This document shows, piece by piece, positions 8,220-16,554 of a stretch of 45,362 nt of DNA. Source of the stretch: Alphaproteobacteria bacterium. Its GTDB lineage: Bacteria > Pseudomonadota > Alphaproteobacteria > Rhizobiales > OSC116. The stretch spans positions 1-45,362 of the forward strand of contig NVQL02000023.1 of NCBI GenBank assembly GCA_002400495.2, written 5' to 3'. Each line of letters opens with the position of its first letter. The first letter of the stretch is position 1. Under the pieces are notes generated by a model. The model did not search any database and was not told where the DNA came from. It saw only the letters and a program-made list of their open reading frames with translations. The position numbers and the translations under genes were made by a program.

Positions 8220-9101
8220 ATGCCAGTTAAAGATTTTATATATGCTGTTGTCATTATGGCGGTGTGGGGTGTTAATTTCTCGGTCATCAAATTGGGCATG
8301 GCGAGTTTGGATAGTTTTACGTTGAATGGCTTGCGGTTTTTGCTTTGTGCTTTTCCACTGGTGTTTTTTGTTAAAAAGCCAGAGCTTGAATGGAAATATA
8401 TTGCCGCTTACGGCTTGTTGTTTGGTGTGGGCGTGTGGGGCATGGTGGGGTTGGGCATTCATTTTGGTGCCTCGGCGGGTATTGCTTCGTTGATCATCCA
8501 ACTTAGTGCGTTTGCGGTGATTGTTATGGGGGCGGTGATTTTTAAAGAACAATTACATAAAGGCCATTATGTTGGGCTTGGTTTGGCGTTGGTTGGCTTG
8601 TTGCTGATTGCCAGTGTTGGCGATGGAAGTGTGACTTTATTGGGTATGGCATTGGTTATGCTGGCAGCTTTATGCCTTAGCGCGTCGATCATTATGTTTA
8701 AATATTTAAAGGTTAAACAAATGTTTGGCTTGCTGGTTTGGTCTAGTTTATTTTCGCCCATTCCGCTGTTTGCCATTGCATATTTTTTGCATGGGGCAGG
8801 GATTTTTAGCAATTTGTGGGATAATCTAACGCCGCTGGCAATTTTTTCTTTGTTGTTTCAAGCATACCCGACGACCTTGTTGGGGCGGTTGATATTTAAT
8901 AATATGATTGTCAAATACCCGATGGCGCTTACCATGTCCATCAGCTTTTTGGTGCCGATATTTGGTTTGTTAGGCTCATATATAATTTTTGATGAGCAGA
9001 TTGGGGCGGTTAAGATTGCCTCCTGCGCATTGATTATACTTGGTTTGGTGATCAGTACTTTTTGGCAGCAATTGCGTAAGCTTTTGCCAGCTTCATCGTA
9101 G
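8220..9101 (+). CDS. DMT superfamily EamA-type exporter
   Basis: A 293-residue inner-membrane protein with about ten hydrophobic segments in two EamA repeats (about 5-135 and 145-285). The N-terminus (VWGVNFSVIKLGM, LNGLRFLLCAFPLVFF) closely follows the pattern of E. coli EamA, an O-acetylserine/cysteine exporter. The substrate here is inferred only. It is divergent from the ArsR-GST-GNAT operon and shares the 104-bp gap that carries the CTATATAG boxes. Confidence 0.82.
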   Translation: MPVKDFIYAVVIMAVWGVNFSVIKLGMASLDSFTLNGLRFLLCAFPLVFFVKKPELEWKYIAAYGLLFGVGVWGMVGLGIHFGASAGIASLIIQLSAFAVIVMGAVIFKEQLHKGHYVGLGLALVGLLLIASVGDGSVTLLGMALVMLAALCLSASIIMFKYLKVKQMFGLLVWSSLFSPIPLFAIAYFLHGAGIFSNLWDNLTPLAIFSLLFQAYPTTLLGRLIFNNMIVKYPMALTMSISFLVPIFGLLGSYIIFDEQIGAVKIASCALIILGLVISTFWQQLRKLLPASS

Positions 9102-9183
9102 TTTTTGGCTGCTATTGATATGCCGCAAAGACGTGTAATGGCAAGATAGTATGCTGGATATATTGTTTTAACAGGAGGTTGAA

Positions 9184-9294
9184 ATGGGTTTTTTTGCTGA
9201 AATTGGTATATCTTTTGCTGGTTTAGGGGTGTTTTTTTGTGGCACGGGGGTCATTATGTGGGGCACATCATTGTCAAAAAAACCCAAAGCGTAA
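9184..9294 (+). CDS. 36-residue single-span membrane peptide
   Basis: A short frame, ATG 9184 to TAA 9292-9294, preceded by an excellent ribosome site AGGAGG five bases upstream. The product is hydrophobic from about residue 3 to 29 with Gly-rich stretches (GLGVFF, CGTGVIMWG) and ends in a basic SKKPK tail, as in many small inner-membrane proteins. It sits in the gap between the EamA-type gene and the convergent TetR gene. No family is recognised. The strong ribosome site is the main support. Confidence 0.6.
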   Translation: MGFFAEIGISFAGLGVFFCGTGVIMWGTSLSKKPKA

Positions 9295-9295
9295 T

Positions 9296-9871
9296 TTATA
9301 ATTTGGCTTGGGCTATTTGATCTTCAATATATGTGCCTGCAATTTTGCTAATGCGGGTGACTTCTTCTTCGGATAAATCTCGACTTGCCATGCCAATATA
9401 GGCGTTATAGATAATCTCGGCTAAAAAGCTGGCTAGAGCTGGTTCAACATTCATTTCATTTAATAATTTATTGACGAATTTAACGCGCTCCAGATCTATC
9501 TGCTTTACTATATCTGCGGCTTTGGGGCTGGATTTGCTCCAAATGCGGATGGCCATTTCGGTGAATTTGCCGCCATATTTGGCGTCCGTATCTTTAGTTG
9601 TGAGATTTAATAGCGCTGAAAGCTGATTGTTGGGATTGGTTTTTTCTTGCTCAATAAGGTCAATAATGTCGTTGGTGCTTTTTTGGTGCCAAAGTTCTAA
9701 CATGGCATCTAAAAGTTCGGCTCGGTTTTTAAAATGCCAATAAAAGCTACCACGGGTGAGGCCAATTTTTTTGGATATACGGTCAACCCGCACACTGTCT
9801 ATGCCGCCTTCTGATAGCATTTGAAAACCAGCTTCTATCCAAGCAATTTTATTTGAACCTTTATCAGTCAT
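9296..9871 (-). CDS. TetR/AcrR family transcriptional regulator
   Basis: A 191-residue repressor. The N-terminal helix-turn-helix (about residues 24-43) reads RVDRISKKIGLTRGSFYWHF, the classical TetR signature. The C-terminal ligand domain is not assignable to a subfamily. It is divergent from a small membrane protein gene, and a 16-bp perfect palindrome lies 39 bp upstream of its start. The likely target is itself plus the divergent gene. Confidence 0.88.
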   Translation of the reverse strand: MTDKGSNKIAWIEAGFQMLSEGGIDSVRVDRISKKIGLTRGSFYWHFKNRAELLDAMLELWHQKSTNDIIDLIEQEKTNPNNQLSALLNLTTKDTDAKYGGKFTEMAIRIWSKSSPKAADIVKQIDLERVKFVNKLLNEMNVEPALASFLAEIIYNAYIGMASRDLSEEEVTRISKIAGTYIEDQIAQAKL

Positions 9872-9910
9872 GTTTTGGCCATTTCAATTGTCGCGATATT
9901 TTTATGTTAA

Positions 9911-9926
9911 AATACACATGTGTATT
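9911..9926. promoter_or_regulatory. palindromic operator for the TetR regulator
   Basis: A perfect 16-bp palindrome AATACACATGTGTATT between the TetR gene and the divergent membrane protein gene. Size and symmetry fit a TetR dimer site. Confidence 0.7.
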
Positions 9927-9959
9927 GGCTTGTGTCAATATTCGAAATATTTATTTTGG

Positions 9960-10040
9960 ATGATGGAAGGCGTGAGGCCAAAATGGAATTTAACTGCATT
10001 TGCGGTGACGGTGTTTTTTGTCTATGGTGGTTTGGCGTAA
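9960..10040 (+). CDS. possible 26-residue leader or membrane peptide
   Basis: A short frame starting ATG-ATG at 9960 and ending with TAA at 10038-10040. It encodes a basic N-terminus followed by a hydrophobic segment (TAFAVTVFFVYGGLA). It ends 14 bp before the start of the next gene. No clear ribosome site is seen. It could be a leader peptide, or chance; the hydrophobic run resembles a real membrane span. Confidence 0.3.
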   Translation: MMEGVRPKWNLTAFAVTVFFVYGGLA

Positions 10041-10054
10041 CTAGGGATGAAGCT

Positions 10055-10453
10055 ATGAATGTTTGGGGTTTAATTACGGGTGTTTTAATATTGCTTGCAG
10101 CTTATATTCACCATAGTTTGGGCACACGCAAAATTTGGCTGCCTGCGCTGGAAAAACTGGATGAAACCGATATAAGTGAACGCATTAAAGGTACGTTGGG
10201 TTTTATGTGGCATGGCATCACTTTATGGTCTATTGCGATGGGCTTAATGGCAATTTATGCGGTTTTCACTCAAGACATTATGCCTGAATATTCTGCGGTT
10301 TTTTATCTGTCTATCTGCCTGCTCAACACGCCATTTGCCGTTGTTGCCACATTTTACGGTAAAGTGGTTTATGGTAAATTTCGTGCATCGCCGCAATGGT
10401 TATTCTTCTGGCCGATCAGCATTACTTCGTTTTTGGCGTTTATAAGCGTGTGA
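10055..10453 (+). CDS. small four-span membrane protein, function unknown
   Basis: A 132-residue protein with four hydrophobic segments (about 3-23, 47-70, 80-107, 112-131) and a conserved-looking HHSLGTRKIWLPALE stretch after the first span. The frame is open further upstream to 9920, but that start lies inside the palindromic operator. ATG 10055 has AGGG eight bases upstream and begins directly at the first span. It is probably repressed by the divergent TetR protein. I do not recognise the family; transport or stress-envelope roles are guesses. Confidence 0.65.
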   Translation: MNVWGLITGVLILLAAYIHHSLGTRKIWLPALEKLDETDISERIKGTLGFMWHGITLWSIAMGLMAIYAVFTQDIMPEYSAVFYLSICLLNTPFAVVATFYGKVVYGKFRASPQWLFFWPISITSFLAFISV

Positions 10454-10503
10454 TTGGCTATTTAAACGTGGAAATTTGGCGCAAGCTCTGATATGAGAGC
10501 ATT

Positions 10504-12309
10504 ATGACAGATTATGATATTGATAAAATCCGCAATTTTTCCATTGTTGCACATATTGACCACGGCAAATCGACCCTTGCTGACCGCTTGATTCAGCTTA
10601 CGGGCGGGCTAGAAGAGCGCGAAATGCAAGAACAAGTGCTTGATAGCATGGACATTGAGCGTGAACGCGGCATTACCATTAAAGCCCAAACCGTGCGTTT
10701 GGATTATACAGCCAATGATGGTGAAACATATATCTTGAATTTAATTGACACACCCGGCCATGTGGATTTCGCTTATGAAGTGAGCCGTTCATTGGCGGCG
10801 TGCGAAGGTTCGCTTTTGGTGGTAGATGCATCGCAAGGTGTTGAGGCGCAAACTCTGGCTAATGTTTATAAAGCCATTGAGAATGATCATGAATTGGTGA
10901 CGGTGCTGAACAAGATTGATTTGCCAGCTGCTGAGCCTGAACGGATTAAACTGCAAATCGAAGATGTGATTGGGATTGATACATCTGAAGCCGTCGAAGT
11001 TTCGGCCAAAACTGGCTTTGGCATTCCTGATGTTTTGGAAGCCATTGTGAAGCAATTGCCTGCGCCAAAAGGTGACATTAACGCCCCGCTCAAAGCCTCG
11101 CTGGTTGACTCATGGTATGACCAATATCTTGGCGTTGTGGTGTTGGTGCGGATTATTGATGGGGTGATGAAAAAAGGCCAGCGGATTAAAATGATGGGTG
11201 CTGGTAGCACGCATTTGATTGACCGTTTGGGTGTGTTTCGCCCTAAGCAAGAAATGTTTGATGAGTTGAGGCCTGGCGAAATTGGGTTTTTTACGGCGGC
11301 GATTAAAGAAGTGGCTGATACCCGTGTGGGTGATACGATTACTGACCTTAAAGAGCCATGTGCTGAGGCGATTACTGGCTTTAAGCCTGCGCAACCTGTT
11401 GTGTTTTGTGGTCTCTTCCCTGTTGATAGCAGCGAGTTTGAAGCTCTGCGTGAGGCGATGGCTCGGCTGCGGCTTAATGATGCTAGCTTTGAGTATGAGA
11501 TGGAGTCATCGGCTGCTTTGGGCTTTGGTTTCCGTTGTGGTTTTCTTGGCTTGTTGCATATGGAAATTATCCGTGACCGTTTGGAGCGTGAATTTGACAT
11601 TGAGCTGATCACTACGGCGCCGAGTGTTATTTATGAATTGCATATGACTGATGGGACAATGCAAATTTTGCACAATCCTGCTGATATGCCTGATGTGATG
11701 AGCATTGACCATATTGAAGAACCGTGGATTGAGGCGACAATATTGGTGCCTGATGAATATTTAGGTAGTGTTTTAAAACTTTGCCAAGACAGGCGCGGCA
11801 TTCAGAAAGATCTGACTTATGTTGGTTCGCGCGCCATGCTGGTGTATGAAATGCCGTTGAATGAGGTGGTGATTGATTTTTATGATCGGTTGAAATCTAT
11901 CAGTCGTGGTTATGCGAGTTTTGATTATAGTTTGACTGGCTATCGCGAAGAAAATCTGGTGCGGATGAGCATTTTGATTAATGAAGAGCCTGTGGATGCT
12001 TTGGCGACAGTTGTGCATGCTGGTCGTGCTGAAAGTCGTGGCCGTGCGATGTGTGAAAAATTAAAAGAAATGATACCGCGTCATTTGTTTAAAATTCCGA
12101 TTCAAGCGGCGTTGGGTGGGCGTATTATTGCGCGTGAAACCATTGCGGCTATGCGTAAAGATGTGACCGCTAAATGTTATGGTGGTGATATTAGCCGTAA
12201 GCGTAAGCTGCTTGATAAGCAGAAAAAAGGTAAGAAGAAAATGCGCCAATTTGGGCGTGTGGAGATTCCGCAAGAGGCGTTTATTAATGCGCTTAAGATG
12301 GATGACTAG
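10504..12309 (+). CDS. lepA: elongation factor 4 (LepA), ribosomal back-translocating GTPase
   Basis: A 601-residue translational GTPase, the usual LepA length. The G1 motif is AHIDHGKST (16-24), with IDTPGH (G3) and NKIDLP (G4) further on. The domain order follows LepA: G domain, beta-barrel, two EF-G-like alpha-beta domains ([30 protein letters not shown]), and the LepA-specific C-terminal domain ending [20 protein letters not shown]. It acts on the ribosome in the cytosol, affecting initiation or elongation under stress. It is apparently monocistronic, and its 3' flank runs straight into a repeat element. Confidence 0.97.
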   Translation: MTDYDIDKIRNFSIVAHIDHGKSTLADRLIQLTGGLEEREMQEQVLDSMDIERERGITIKAQTVRLDYTANDGETYILNLIDTPGHVDFAYEVSRSLAACEGSLLVVDASQGVEAQTLANVYKAIENDHELVTVLNKIDLPAAEPERIKLQIEDVIGIDTSEAVEVSAKTGFGIPDVLEAIVKQLPAPKGDINAPLKASLVDSWYDQYLGVVVLVRIIDGVMKKGQRIKMMGAGSTHLIDRLGVFRPKQEMFDELRPGEIGFFTAAIKEVADTRVGDTITDLKEPCAEAITGFKPAQPVVFCGLFPVDSSEFEALREAMARLRLNDASFEYEMESSAALGFGFRCGFLGLLHMEIIRDRLEREFDIELITTAPSVIYELHMTDGTMQILHNPADMPDVMSIDHIEEPWIEATILVPDEYLGSVLKLCQDRRGIQKDLTYVGSRAMLVYEMPLNEVVIDFYDRLKSISRGYASFDYSLTGYREENLVRMSILINEEPVDALATVVHAGRAESRGRAMCEKLKEMIPRHLFKIPIQAALGGRIIARETIAAMRKDVTAKCYGGDISRKRKLLDKQKKGKKKMRQFGRVEIPQEAFINALKMDD

Positions 12310-12325
12310 ATGGGACTTTTTGAGT

Positions 12326-12690
12326 TGGCTGTAAATAGACAGTTAGCTGGTTTTTGATGCTCTGGAAGTTTGCATTATGTTTGGCACTGCGTGCGTTCGC
12401 TCCGCTCTCTAGCTAAGCCACTCAGCCGCTGGTGGGACGCAGACACACCACCCAACCTTACCGCATTATGCCTAGTGAGCTAGAGTTTGGCGAAGCTCCG
12501 AGTATAGGTGCCTTTCAACAAATTCTGAGTTTGCTGCCTTGTTCCTATCGTGGGAAAAGGGTCCGAAGCCTTTAGGCTGAGGCAAGCGCGACTGCGCGTC
12601 GCCGTTAGACGTGGCAAGAGAGCAACGCGAACGATAAAAGAGAGGCGAAGCCGAACGTAAAAATGTAGAGACACTTCAGTGTCTCGAGCC
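12326..12690. repeat. intergenic mosaic repeat, copy A
   Basis: It fills the whole gap between lepA and the LacI gene. It contains the core CTAAGCCACTCAGCCGCTGG (about 12412-12431), a GGTGG...CCACC stem, the AGAGTTTGGCGAAGCTCCG box, the palindromic junction AAATTCTGAGTTTGC (about 12520) and a right arm ending CCGAACGTAAAAATG. The GTTCGCTCCGCTCTCTAGC arm near 12394 is complementary to the GCAAGAGAGCAACGCGAAC arm near 12613. Copies recur at 17.6, 21.6, 22.1, 29.1, 29.5, 40.8 and 42.7 kb. No protein is encoded. Confidence 0.85.
12668..12685 (-). terminator. hairpin at the 3' end of the LacI gene
   Basis: A perfect 7-bp stem GAGACAC/GTGTCTC with a 4-nt loop that contains the LacI stop codon, followed on the minus strand by TACATTTTTACG. 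A weak intrinsic terminator, possibly contributed by the repeat. Confidence 0.45.
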
Positions 12691-13746
12691 GCCGAAGGCG
12701 AGAGCGCTTTGGCGGGGGGTTGAGCAGGAGTTTCGGACTACTAGTTCGCCGTGTAATAGGGTGATTTCGCTGGTTTGGGTGCGGTTGATGATTGAATCTA
12801 GTAGGCGGGTCATGGCGATTTTGCCGATCATGGCGCGGGGTTGGCGGATGGTGGTTATTGAGGGGGTGAAATGGTTGGAGAAGGGGATGTCATCGAAGCC
12901 GATGACAGAGAAATCTTTTGGCACATTGAAGCCGCGTGATTGTAATGCGCTGATCACGCCGATGGCGGTGTCATCATTAAAGCAGGCAAAGGCGGTGGGT
13001 AATGTATCGCGGATGAATAAGCGTTCGATGGCGGCGCGGCCGCCTTCGGCGGTGCCGTTGCTGCTGACATTCCATAAGGCTTTCTCGCCAAAACGTTGTA
13101 AAAGGGCGTTTTTATAGCCATCATAGCGCAGTTCTGAAATTATATCGCCTTGGGGGCCTGCAATATAGGCAATGTCTTGATGGCCTAGGGAGATTAAATA
13201 TTCGGTTGCCATTTTATAGCTGGTAAAATCATCGACCCCAACATAGTTGATCTCGCTGTGGTCTATAGGGCGCATGGCAGTTACCATCGGGGGGAAAGTG
13301 CTGACTTGGCTGCGTGGCCAACCTGCTACGGGCAGATGACCTGTTAATAAAATCATACCATCGGCTATGCCTGTGGAGAGAAAACGTAGATATTTTGCCT
13401 CTAATTCAGCATCGGAATCGGTGTTGCCAATCAGCACGCCATAGCCGCGTTCGTTGGCGGTTTTTTCGAGGCCAATAAGCAGGCCAGAAAAATTGGAATC
13501 GGCAATAGATTGGGTCAATACTAAAACCATCTGTGAGCGTTGTTTGCGCAAGTTTTGCGCCATGGCATTGGCAATGTAACCCGTGCGAGTTATGGCGCTC
13601 ATCACTTTTTTCTTGGTGGTTTCGGCAACTTTTTCGGGCTTGGAAATGGCACGGCTTACCGTGGCGATGGACACGCCTGCAATTTTGGCAACATCTTCGA
13701 TTGTTGCGGGTTTTTTTGTAAACTCATCCACCAATTCTGCGTCCAA
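12676..13746 (-). CDS. LacI family transcriptional repressor of the sugar ABC operon
   Basis: A 356-residue regulator. The helix-turn-helix with hinge occupies about residues 15-60 (TIEDVAKIAGVSIATVSRAI). A periplasmic-binding-protein-like effector domain follows (about 70-335, VIGFDDIPFSNHFTPSITTIRQP). It is divergent from the ABC importer, and two LacI-type operators lie in the gap, so it most likely represses the importer until its sugar is bound. The last dozen residues (from about 345) are encoded by sequence belonging to repeat copy A, so the C-terminal tail seems to be an addition. Sugar unknown. Confidence 0.9.
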   Translation of the reverse strand: MDAELVDEFTKKPATIEDVAKIAGVSIATVSRAISKPEKVAETTKKKVMSAITRTGYIANAMAQNLRKQRSQMVLVLTQSIADSNFSGLLIGLEKTANERGYGVLIGNTDSDAELEAKYLRFLSTGIADGMILLTGHLPVAGWPRSQVSTFPPMVTAMRPIDHSEINYVGVDDFTSYKMATEYLISLGHQDIAYIAGPQGDIISELRYDGYKNALLQRFGEKALWNVSSNGTAEGGRAAIERLFIRDTLPTAFACFNDDTAIGVISALQSRGFNVPKDFSVIGFDDIPFSNHFTPSITTIRQPRAMIGKIAMTRLLDSIINRTQTSEITLLHGELVVRNSCSTPRQSALAFGGSRH

Positions 13747-13822
13747 TTTATTGCATGTGTATAACCAATTAATATCAGCCTGCTGATTAGACTAGTAACG
13801 TAATTGTTATTTTTTTAAAAGG

Positions 13823-13834
13823 GTAAACGTTTAC
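13823..13834. promoter_or_regulatory. LacI-family operator 1
   Basis: Perfect palindrome GTAAACGTTTAC with a central CG, the classical core of LacI/GalR-family operators. It is in the gap between the LacI regulator and the ABC operon. Confidence 0.75.
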
Positions 13835-13845
13835 ATTTTGGTTGT

Positions 13846-13857
13846 GTAAACCTTTAC
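13846..13857. promoter_or_regulatory. LacI-family operator 2
   Basis: Near-palindrome GTAAACCTTTAC, whose centre is 23 bp from operator 1, about two helical turns. It differs from operator 1 by one base, so it may bind the same repressor more weakly. Confidence 0.65.
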
Positions 13858-13925
13858 ATTGTGCATAATCGTCGTTAAATATTGCGAAGAGAATGAGAGA
13901 TTAAGTAGCGTCTGGGGAGAGAAGC

Positions 13926-15446
13926 TTGGTGTCAGAGGGTCAAACAACCACTGAAGTTATATTGGCAGCGGAGGGAGTGAGTAAATCATTCGGCTCGGTT
14001 GCGGTGCTGTTTAGCGTGGGTTTTGAGCTGCGTAAGGGCGAGGTGCACGCGCTGATTGGAGAGAATGGCGCAGGTAAATCAACCCTGATGAAAATACTTT
14101 CGGGATTGCATCAGCCAACATCTGGCACGGTTAAGTTCGACGGTGAAAAAATAGATCTGCCACCTTTTGGCCAAGCTGAAGATTTGGGCATTGTGCTTAT
14201 TCATCAAGAATTAAATTTAGCTGAGCAATTAACGGTTGAAGAAAATGTTTTTCTTGGCCGTGAAATGGTCAATGGGTTGTTGCTTAACCGCAAGGAAATG
14301 GAACAAAAGGTTCAACTATATTTGGATGAGTTGGGCGCTGATATTTCACCAAGAGATCGGATTTGCGATCTATCGATTGCCGAAAAGCAAATGGTTGAAA
14401 TTGTTAAGGCCATGAGCCGTGATGCGCGGGTTTTGATTATGGATGAGCCGACTGCGGTGTTGACTGATACGGAAACACAACTTTTGTTTAACCAGATTGA
14501 AAAGCTTAAAAATAAAGGTGTGGCGATTATTTTTTCATCGCATAAGTTATCGGAAATTAAGCAAATTGCTGACCGGGTGACGGTGATGCGTGATGGGCAA
14601 TGGATTGCCACAAAACATACTGAAGAATTAACTCTTGATGCTATGGCACAGCTTATGGTTGGGCGTGAATTGTCTAAATTATACCCGCCCAAAAATGAAG
14701 TTGATGTGGATGCCGAAGTGGTTTTGGAAGTTAAAAACCTATATACCGATTATGTGAAGAATATTTCATTTCAACTGAGAAAAGGCCAAATATTGGGCTT
14801 TTCGGGCTTGGTTGGTTCGGGTCGTACTGCGGTTTTTGAAGCCATTTGCGGCTTGGCTGAAATTGAATCTGGCGAAGTGTGGCTGCATGGCAAAAAAACG
14901 CGGCTTCATAGTGTGGCGCAAGCGCGTGATGCGGGCGTGGCTTATTTGACCAAAGACAGAAAAGAAAAAGGCCTGCTGCTCAATCAAAAAATGCAACCCA
15001 ATTTAACCTTGTTGGCATTGCCCAATTTTGTCAAAAACTTCTTGATGGATGATAAGGCTGAACAGCGTGCGACGGCGCGCGGCATCAGGCGGTTTGACAT
15101 CAGAGCGCGTGATCCGAATATTACGGCTGGCGATATGTCGGGCGGTAATCAACAGAAATTATTGTTGGCCAAGATTATGGAAATTAACCCAGAAATTGTG
15201 ATTATTGATGAGCCAACGCGTGGGATTGATGTGGGTACCAAACAACAGATTTATAGTTTTATCGCCGCTTTGGCGGCTGATGGGATGTCGGTGGTGGTTA
15301 TATCATCCGAAATGCCTGAAATTATCGGCATCTGCCACGAAGTGGTGGTGATGTATAGCGGCCGTATACAAGGTATTTTGCAGGGTGCAGAAATTAATGA
15401 GAGTGAAATCGTTCGCTATGCGTCTGGTTTAAGAGAGGCAAGTTGA
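13926..15446 (+). CDS. sugar ABC transporter ATP-binding protein, RbsA/MglA type
   Basis: A 506-residue protein with two fused nucleotide-binding domains, as in RbsA. The first has Walker A GENGAGKST (45-53), the LSIAEKQ signature (149-155) and Walker B DEPTA (173-177). The second has the degenerate Walker A GLVGSGRT (about 294-301) usual for the class, SGGNQQ (405-410) and DEPTRGID (428-435). It energises import of a monosaccharide, polyol or similar compound. The start is TTG 13926 or GTG 13929, both after GGGGAGAG. The next gene starts directly at its stop with no gap. Confidence 0.93.
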   Translation: MVSEGQTTTEVILAAEGVSKSFGSVAVLFSVGFELRKGEVHALIGENGAGKSTLMKILSGLHQPTSGTVKFDGEKIDLPPFGQAEDLGIVLIHQELNLAEQLTVEENVFLGREMVNGLLLNRKEMEQKVQLYLDELGADISPRDRICDLSIAEKQMVEIVKAMSRDARVLIMDEPTAVLTDTETQLLFNQIEKLKNKGVAIIFSSHKLSEIKQIADRVTVMRDGQWIATKHTEELTLDAMAQLMVGRELSKLYPPKNEVDVDAEVVLEVKNLYTDYVKNISFQLRKGQILGFSGLVGSGRTAVFEAICGLAEIESGEVWLHGKKTRLHSVAQARDAGVAYLTKDRKEKGLLLNQKMQPNLTLLALPNFVKNFLMDDKAEQRATARGIRRFDIRARDPNITAGDMSGGNQQKLLLAKIMEINPEIVIIDEPTRGIDVGTKQQIYSFIAALAADGMSVVVISSEMPEIIGICHEVVVMYSGRIQGILQGAEINESEIVRYASGLREAS

Positions 15447-16466
15447 ATGGCTGAAATAGATTTAAATGAAGTGGATAAAAAATCCAAAAAAGGCATGCTT
15501 TCGAAGCTGGACTTTAAAACATTAGGGCCGTTTATTGCCATGATTGTTTTGTTCATATTTGGTTATTTGATCAATGATGCGTTTATCAATTCGGGTAATT
15601 TATCTAATATTCTTACCCGCTCATCTTTTATTGGCATCATTGCCGTGGGGGCAACATTTGTTATTACGGCGGGCGGTATTGACCTATCGGTAGGGTCGAT
15701 GGCGGCGTTTATTTCGGGCATTATGATTTTGGTGATGAATGAGCTAAAAACGGTGATGGAACCTGGTTTGACGATTATATTTGCTGGTGTGGCTATATCG
15801 GTTGTGTTGGGTATTGCAGCTGGTTTTATCAATGGGTTTTTGACCACAAAAGGTAAGATTGAGGCGTTTATTGTGACGCTTGGTTCGATGGGTATTTATC
15901 GCTCGCTGGTCACTTATAGTGCTGATGGTGGTACTATATCGCTTGATCGTGAAGTGCGGGCTATTTACCGCCCCGTCTATTATGAAGACCTATTTGGTAT
16001 TCCCATTCCTGTGTTGGTGTTTGTGGCGGTGGCGATTATTGGCTATATTTTGCTCAATAAAACTGTATTTGGGCGGCATTGTTTTGCCATTGGTTCTAAT
16101 GAGAATGTGGCTAAATATTCGGCGGTGAATGTGGATATAACCCGCATTAAAACTTATATTTTGCAAGGTATTTGCGTATCGATTGCGACCATTATTTATG
16201 TGCCGCGCTTAGGTTCTGCCTCGGCACAAACAGGTACATTGTGGGAGCTTGAAGCGATTGCGGCGGTGATTATTGGCGGCACAATGCTTAAAGGCGGTTA
16301 TGGCCGGATATGGGGCACGGTTATGGGTGCGCTTATTCTCACCATGATTGGCAATATTTTGAATTTAACGGATTTAATATCAAACTATTTGAACGGAGCT
16401 GTACAAGGCGTGATTATCGTCGTGGCCGTTTATTTACAACGTGGTGATTGGAAGAAGAAAAAATAA
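15447..16466 (+). CDS. sugar ABC transporter permease, RbsC type
   Basis: A 339-residue inner-membrane permease with about ten spans and a hydrophilic N-terminus. It has the family marks TAGGIDLSVGSM (about 71-82) and EAIAAVIIGGTMLKGGYGRIWGT (about 268-290). As a homodimer it forms the channel with the double ATPase of the preceding gene. The ATG follows the preceding stop codon without a spacer, so it is translationally coupled. An 88-bp hairpin-containing gap separates it from the binding protein gene. Confidence 0.93.
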   Translation: MAEIDLNEVDKKSKKGMLSKLDFKTLGPFIAMIVLFIFGYLINDAFINSGNLSNILTRSSFIGIIAVGATFVITAGGIDLSVGSMAAFISGIMILVMNELKTVMEPGLTIIFAGVAISVVLGIAAGFINGFLTTKGKIEAFIVTLGSMGIYRSLVTYSADGGTISLDREVRAIYRPVYYEDLFGIPIPVLVFVAVAIIGYILLNKTVFGRHCFAIGSNENVAKYSAVNVDITRIKTYILQGICVSIATIIYVPRLGSASAQTGTLWELEAIAAVIIGGTMLKGGYGRIWGTVMGALILTMIGNILNLTDLISNYLNGAVQGVIIVVAVYLQRGDWKKKK

Positions 16467-16485
16467 TCACTCGTTTTTAAGAGCG

Positions 16486-16528
16486 GGTTTGAGAAATCAA
16501 ACCTATAATTGGCGCAGACTTTAGCGCC
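16486..16528 (+). promoter_or_regulatory. two stem-loops before the binding-protein gene
   Basis: A first perfect stem GGTTTGA/TCAAACC with a GAAA loop (16486-16503) and a second stem GGCGC/GCGCC (16511-16528). Neither has a T run. They are suited to protecting the downstream mRNA segment from decay, giving more binding protein than permease. Confidence 0.5.
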
Positions 16529-16554
16529 GCGAAAATAAAACCTAGGAGGGTAAA

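Noticed and set aside
9920..10054. An upstream extension of the small membrane protein to an ATG at 9920.
   Set aside because: That ATG is inside the palindromic operator, lacks a ribosome site, and the extra residues are low in membrane-protein character compared with the start at 10055.
12480..12674. A 64-codon minus-strand frame between lepA and the LacI gene.
   Set aside because: It is made entirely of repeat sequence; a similar frame in copy F is broken differently.
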